Shown: piece after piece, positions 32,562 through 36,426 of the stretch
How positions within the stretch are numbered: the stretch's first letter is position 1
How the letters are laid out: every line of letters begins with the position of its first letter
Source: Chryseobacterium gleum
GTDB taxonomy: Bacteria > Bacteroidota > Bacteroidia > Flavobacteriales_D > Sanyastnellaceae
Assembly: GCA_945874695.1 (NCBI GenBank)
Contig: CAMCHP010000026.1
Location: 1 to 36,426 of the forward strand
Direction of reading: 5' to 3'
Length of the DNA: 36,426 nucleotides
The notes under the pieces: generated by a model
What the model was told of the DNA's origin: nothing
Seen by the model: the letters and a program-made list of their open reading frames with translations, nothing else
Databases searched by the model: none
Translations under genes and position numbers: made by a program

Positions 32562-34946
32562 ATGCTACGTATGAACTCGTTCTCTCTCTCCCTCAAGGCG
32601 TTCAGCGGCCTCGTTTATTTGTTCCTGCTTACCATTGGGGCAGCTGCCCAGGGCAATGCCACCCTCTCAGGCCACGTTACCGACGCCGCGTCAGGTGAGG
32701 TGCTCATTGGAGCCACCGTGTACGATATGCGCACCGGCAAAGGTGTGGTCACCAATGCCTTCGGTTTCTACAGCCTCACTTTGCCCAAAGACAGCATCGA
32801 TCTTCGGGTTTCATTCATCGGATTCACCACGAGCCGCGTGCAAAAAACGCTCAGCAACAGTGAGGTGATCAACTTTGCCTTGGGCGGACAAATCGAAATT
32901 GCTGAAGTTGAAATCGTCGGGGAACGCGTTGAAAGCGACATCAGTAATCCGCAAATGAGTCGGGTCGACATTTCACTCGATAAGGTGAAGGCCCTCCCTG
33001 TATTTTTGGGTGAACGCGATGTTTTGAAGACCATTCAACTCATGCCGGGTGTGCAAAGCGGATCTGAAGGCGCTTCAGGCCTGTATGTTCGCGGCGGCGG
33101 TCCTGATCAAAACCTCATCTTGCTCGATGGCGTACCGATTTACAACGCCAGTCACTTGTTCGGCTTCTTCAGCATTTTCAACACCGACGCACTCAACAGT
33201 GTTGAGCTCATCAAAGGAGGCTTCCCAGCCGAGTATGGCGGCCGACTCAGCTCGGTCATCGACATGCGTATGAAAGAAGGCAACGCAAAGAAACTGCAGG
33301 GCGAAGGTGGCATCGGACTGGTGGCTTCGCGTTTAACCTTGGAAGGACCCATTTTGAAAGACCGCATGTCGTTCATGGTGTCTGCCCGCCGCACTTACAT
33401 TGACGTGCTTGCGCGGCCAATTATCCGCGCGCAGGCCGATGGCGCTGACGGCGGCTACCACTTTTACGACCTCAACGGAAAGGTGAATTACAAATTCTCT
33501 GACCGCAGCCGCTTGTTCCTCAGTGGCTACTTGGGCCGCGACCGCTTTTTTGCCAAAGATACTTACCGCTACACCAATGAAGAACCTATTGAAGAATCGT
33601 TTCGCGCAGACCTTGGATGGGGAAATGCCATCGCTGCCCTGCGTTGGAATTACATTTTTAGCCCCCAGCTCTTCAGCAATACCACCCTCACTTACAGCCA
33701 ATACGACTTCGAGGTTGGCAGCAGCATCGAAGCACGTGGGACAACACCCGGAAGTTCATTTTACCAGCGCCAAGGCATAACCTACGGATCAGGAATTCGC
33801 GACTGGGGAGTAAAAATCGACTTCAATTACTACCCTGCCCCTGACCACCGGGTGAAGTTCGGCGCTGGCTACACTTACCATACCTTCATTCCCGGGGTAA
33901 GCCGCATTACCGAATTCGGCGACGTGCTTGCCAACGACCTCGTAATTGGCTCAAGCGAAATCTTCGCCAATGAACTCAGCATGTACATTCAAGACGACTG
34001 GAGCATCAACGAGCGCTTCCGCATCAACGGTGGTTTACACATGGGAAGCTTCTTCGTTCGTGACGAAAGCTACTTCTCCCTCCAGCCGCGAATTAGTGCC
34101 AGCTACCTCATCAATGAGCTCACTTCAGTGAAAGCGAGCTACGCGAATATGGCGCAGTTCTTGCACCTCCTGAGCAACGCAGGTATTGGTCTGCCCACCG
34201 ATTTGTGGGTACCACCAACCGATCGAATTCGTCCGCAATTTGCCGACCAGGTCGCTGCGGGCATTGTGCGCACCCTGCCCAAAGGCTATCAAGTGAGCCT
34301 CGAGGGCTACTACAAAGTCATGCGCAACCTCATCGAATATAAAGATGGTGCAAGCTTTGTATCGTCAGCCTCAAACTGGGAAGACCTCGTGGCCACCGGC
34401 AATGGAACGAGCTACGGCGCTGAAGTTTTATTCGAGAAAAAAATGGGGAAAACCTCGGGGTGGATTGGCTATACCCTCGCTTGGGCCAACCGTCAATTTG
34501 ATGAGTTGAATTTCGGACGCGAGTTTCCATACCGCTATGACCGTCGCCATGACATTTCAATCGCCCTTACCCATGTATTCAATGAGCGGGTAGACATCGG
34601 CGTGGTTTGGGTATATGGCACTGGCAATGCGGTGAGCTTACCCATTGAACGCTACCAACGCTTACCCGAATCAGGTTTGAACAACTTCTTTCAACCCGAG
34701 GTGGGCTACATTGAGTCACGCAACAACTACCGCATGGCCGCTTACCACCGCCTCGATATCGGTGTGAACTTGCATAAACCCACCAAATGGGGTGAGCGGA
34801 CGTGGAATCTCGGCTTGTACAATGCCTACAGCCGACAAAACCCCTTCTTCCTCTACTTCAGCTTTGATGAAGCGGGGAACCAGCGTTTAACCCAATTCGC
34901 GCTCTTCCCAATTATTCCATCGTTTACATATAACTTCAAATTTTAA
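32562..34946 (+). CDS. TonB-dependent receptor with N-terminal carboxypeptidase-regulatory-like domain
   Basis: From ATG 32562 (or 32571) the outer-membrane protein has about 794 residues. The signal peptide ends near IGAAAQ; a CarboxypepD_reg-like Ig domain follows (ATLSGHVTDAASGEVLIGATV to FIGFTT). The plug domain has the signature LYVRGGGPDQNLILLDGVPIY and LIKGGFPAEYGGRLSSVID. The C-terminal barrel ends with aromatic Phe (TYNFKF). It imports an unknown ligand by TonB energy. The DUF4249 lipoprotein starts five bases later, a pair seen repeatedly in Bacteroidota. No sigma/anti-sigma gene is adjacent. The frame is open upstream to 32439 but those residues are not signal-like and lie beside the terminator. 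Confidence 0.92.
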   Translation: MLRMNSFSLSLKAFSGLVYLFLLTIGAAAQGNATLSGHVTDAASGEVLIGATVYDMRTGKGVVTNAFGFYSLTLPKDSIDLRVSFIGFTTSRVQKTLSNSEVINFALGGQIEIAEVEIVGERVESDISNPQMSRVDISLDKVKALPVFLGERDVLKTIQLMPGVQSGSEGASGLYVRGGGPDQNLILLDGVPIYNASHLFGFFSIFNTDALNSVELIKGGFPAEYGGRLSSVIDMRMKEGNAKKLQGEGGIGLVASRLTLEGPILKDRMSFMVSARRTYIDVLARPIIRAQADGADGGYHFYDLNGKVNYKFSDRSRLFLSGYLGRDRFFAKDTYRYTNEEPIEESFRADLGWGNAIAALRWNYIFSPQLFSNTTLTYSQYDFEVGSSIEARGTTPGSSFYQRQGITYGSGIRDWGVKIDFNYYPAPDHRVKFGAGYTYHTFIPGVSRITEFGDVLANDLVIGSSEIFANELSMYIQDDWSINERFRINGGLHMGSFFVRDESYFSLQPRISASYLINELTSVKASYANMAQFLHLLSNAGIGLPTDLWVPPTDRIRPQFADQVAAGIVRTLPKGYQVSLEGYYKVMRNLIEYKDGASFVSSASNWEDLVATGNGTSYGAEVLFEKKMGKTSGWIGYTLAWANRQFDELNFGREFPYRYDRRHDISIALTHVFNERVDIGVVWVYGTGNAVSLPIERYQRLPESGLNNFFQPEVGYIESRNNYRMAAYHRLDIGVNLHKPTKWGERTWNLGLYNAYSRQNPFFLYFSFDEAGNQRLTQFALFPIIPSFTYNFKF

Positions 34947-34951
34947 CGACG

Positions 34952-35893
34952 ATGAAAACGAATAACAGCATATTCTACATCGCACTCACAGCGCTGCTTT
35001 TGGCCGGTTGCACCAAATTTCTCGAATTCGATGGCGAAGGCGCTCGTCCGCGTTTGGTCATGAACGCTCTGATGCATGCCGATTCAACCTTTGAAGTGCA
35101 TCTCTCAAACAGCGTTGGATACGTAGACAACATCAGCATCGAAGACCAAATAAACGGCGATGTACGCGTGCGCAATGCGCAAGGTGAACTCGTTGAAACG
35201 CTATTTCACGCTGGTGACGGACGCTACATCGGAGCCCAAACCGCTCAGTCGGGCATGCAGTACACCATTGAGGCCGACCACCCTGGATTTACATCGATTA
35301 CCGCCAGTGACCGGGTGCCGGTGCCGGTAGCTATACTTGCCGTTGACACCTTCAGCGCAGTGACGAACGACCCTTTCGGATCGGAGTGGAACAACTTGAA
35401 CATCGCCCTCACTTTCAATGATCCGGCAGCCGAAAATTACTACAGCATCGAAGTCTTTCAAAATGAATCGTTCTACGTTGATTACATCTATGACCCCGAA
35501 CTGAACTCCTATGTGCTCGACACAGTGTGGCTCGACAGTCCGGCTTACTTTCAAATTGGACTGGCCACCACAGATCCGATCTTAATCAATGAAACACCAA
35601 CAGGCATCGCTGAAAACGAAGCCTTTGGCAATCAATTTCTGTTCTCCGACGCCTTATTCAATGGCAGCACACGCACATTGACTTTCCGCATTGAAAGTTA
35701 CCTACCCAATTCGCGCTATGTGGTGCGCTTGAGTAGCTTATCGCACGATTACTTTCGATACCTGCGCACCGTTGACCGCTACCTGAGCGCCGATGGCGAC
35801 CCTTTTGCAGAACCTGTGCTGGTGTTCAGCAATGTCAAAGATGGCCTAGGTATTTTGGGCGGCATTTCGCGGTCTGAGTACCCGATTGAATAA
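34952..35893 (+). CDS. DUF4249 outer-membrane lipoprotein
   Basis: The 313-residue protein has a lipoprotein signal (LTALLLAGC, Cys20). The DUF4249 fold shows RPRLVMNALMHADSTFEVHLSNS near the start, VRNAQGELVETL, YTIEADHPGF, and SLSHDYFRYLRTVDRY near the end. Its function is unknown; being encoded five bases after a TonB receptor suggests a surface partner that captures a ligand, like SusD for SusC (inference). It is convergent with the alkD-like gene with a seven-base gap. Confidence 0.88.
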   Translation: MKTNNSIFYIALTALLLAGCTKFLEFDGEGARPRLVMNALMHADSTFEVHLSNSVGYVDNISIEDQINGDVRVRNAQGELVETLFHAGDGRYIGAQTAQSGMQYTIEADHPGFTSITASDRVPVPVAILAVDTFSAVTNDPFGSEWNNLNIALTFNDPAAENYYSIEVFQNESFYVDYIYDPELNSYVLDTVWLDSPAYFQIGLATTDPILINETPTGIAENEAFGNQFLFSDALFNGSTRTLTFRIESYLPNSRYVVRLSSLSHDYFRYLRTVDRYLSADGDPFAEPVLVFSNVKDGLGILGGISRSEYPIE

Positions 35894-35900
35894 GCAGCAC

Positions 35901-36426
35901 TCACTCGGGCAACGGCCCGTGCTTGAGCGCTTCACGGCGGCTCAAGGGCATTAAGTCGTGTTCAGCCACAAAAGTGTTGACCCACGCAGCATTGGTGCGG
36001 CGGTACTCGCGCAAAGCCCAGCCAATGGCCTTTTGAATAAAGAATTCTTTTTTCTGCCTAAACGGCAGGATGGTCGATGCGAGCAAGGTCACGTCGGTTT
36101 TTGACCTGTACTTCAACTGAAAGAGGATGGCGCAACGCCACAACCAGAAATCGTCCTCCGCATGCCAGCGCTCCACGGCAGGATGGCGCGCCTCAGGATA
36201 CTTCTTAAAGTAGGCCCCCAACAGCTTGGTTGCGATCACATCAATGCTGTCCCACCACTGGTTTTCTTTGGCCAAAAACTCGAGTAGCGCGAGGTCTGAA
36301 TCACGAAAGGATGGCGCAAACTTCTCAACCAACTCCAAGGCAAAATAATGTAACTCACGCTCGGGCTGTGCCCACAGTTCGTGGACTACAGCGGCGAGCA
36401 AATCTTGTGGCGGACGTTGATCTTTA
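35901..36426 (-). CDS. DNA alkylation repair glycosylase AlkD-like (5' end outside window)
   Basis: The frame is open to the right edge, so the start is missing; about 175 residues are seen. Motifs of the AlkD HEAT-like repeat family: REKxLHY-type RELHYFALELVEKF, ENQWWDSIDVIATKLLG (catalytic Asp region), WLWRCAILFQLKYR and KKEFFIQKAIGWALREY, ending in LSRREALKH. These enzymes excise N3- and N7-alkylated bases from DNA. A GATGG palindrome (36054-36073, antisense) gives ILPFRQ before KKEFF, a place where related proteins, as I recall them, have a shorter loop. A TTG at 36401 is an internal codon, not the start. Confidence 0.87.
   Translation of the reverse strand, partial: KDQRPPQDLLAAVVHELWAQPERELHYFALELVEKFAPSFRDSDLALLEFLAKENQWWDSIDVIATKLLGAYFKKYPEARHPAVERWHAEDDFWLWRCAILFQLKYRSKTDVTLLASTILPFRQKKEFFIQKAIGWALREYRRTNAAWVNTFVAEHDLMPLSRREALKHGPLPE
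36054..36073 (+). repeat. REP-like GATGG palindrome, copy K
   Basis: CTGCC-TAAAC-GGCAG-GATGG with perfect arms and a five-base loop, antisense in the alkD-like gene. A tail-only half copy (GGCAGGATGG, 36177-36186) lies about 100 bases on. Confidence 0.65.

Noticed and set aside
36177-36186. GGCAGGATGG half element
   Set aside because: No CTGCC arm lies within loop distance; listed only as a possible remnant with copy K.

Overview
The window reads as chromosomal DNA of a member of the Bacteroidota, most likely a flavobacterium-like marine or freshwater lineage (the class is an inference). The signs are four secreted proteins with C-terminal type IX secretion (T9SS) sorting domains, a TonB-dependent receptor paired with a DUF4249 lipoprotein, a DUF1573 protein, weak or absent Shine-Dalgarno sequences, and repeated promoter boxes of the Bacteroidota type TAnnTTTG. 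No rRNA, tRNA, CRISPR array, prophage or transposase gene was seen. Both edges cut genes: a PhoD-like phosphatase on the left and an AlkD-like DNA glycosylase on the right.

Layout. 1-3683: cell-surface and secreted proteins (PhoD-like phosphatase; a Kazal-type inhibitor; a divergent lysyl-endopeptidase-like protein that has lost its catalytic triad). 3680-7895: membrane proteins (EI24 family and a small partner), the murein-recycling ligase Mpl, and a coupled DtxR regulator-ZIP metal transporter pair. 8051-12073: SixA-like phosphatase, AI-2E family permease, CTP synthase and a transglutaminase-like protein. 12109-14363: O-antigen ligase/polymerase-like protein and a family 2 glycosyltransferase. 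14508-18589: two T9SS cargo proteins facing each other across back-to-back terminators, one of them with five fasciclin domains encoded by 402-bp repeats. 18966-21366: photolyase and a CoA-transferase. 21363-27092: an exopolysaccharide operon on the minus strand (Wza-like lipoprotein, Wzc-like tyrosine kinase, RfbC, WecA/MraY-like transferase, lytic transglycosylase). 27217-29110: CoA-binding protein, GNAT acetyltransferase and MltG. 29135-31762: valS. 31944-35893: DUF1573 protein, TonB receptor and DUF4249 lipoprotein.

The genes are tightly packed. Many neighbours share start and stop codons (ATGA, TTGA, TGATG), so translation coupling is probably common, and several promoter boxes lie so close to the start codon that leaderless mRNAs are likely. 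Two groups suggest an envelope theme: polysaccharide polymerisation and export (12.1-14.4 kb and 21.4-27.1 kb) and peptidoglycan turnover (Mpl, MltG, the SLT-type transglycosylase).

The most unusual signal is a dispersed family of about 19-bp elements: a 5-bp GC-rich inverted repeat around a short loop, usually TAAC, always followed by GATG and usually by GATGG. At least ten copies lie in 36 kb, on both strands. Nine sit inside genes and one is intergenic. The arms vary but stay complementary, and copies are read in several frames, which points to a DNA- or RNA-level (REP-like) element and not to protein conservation.
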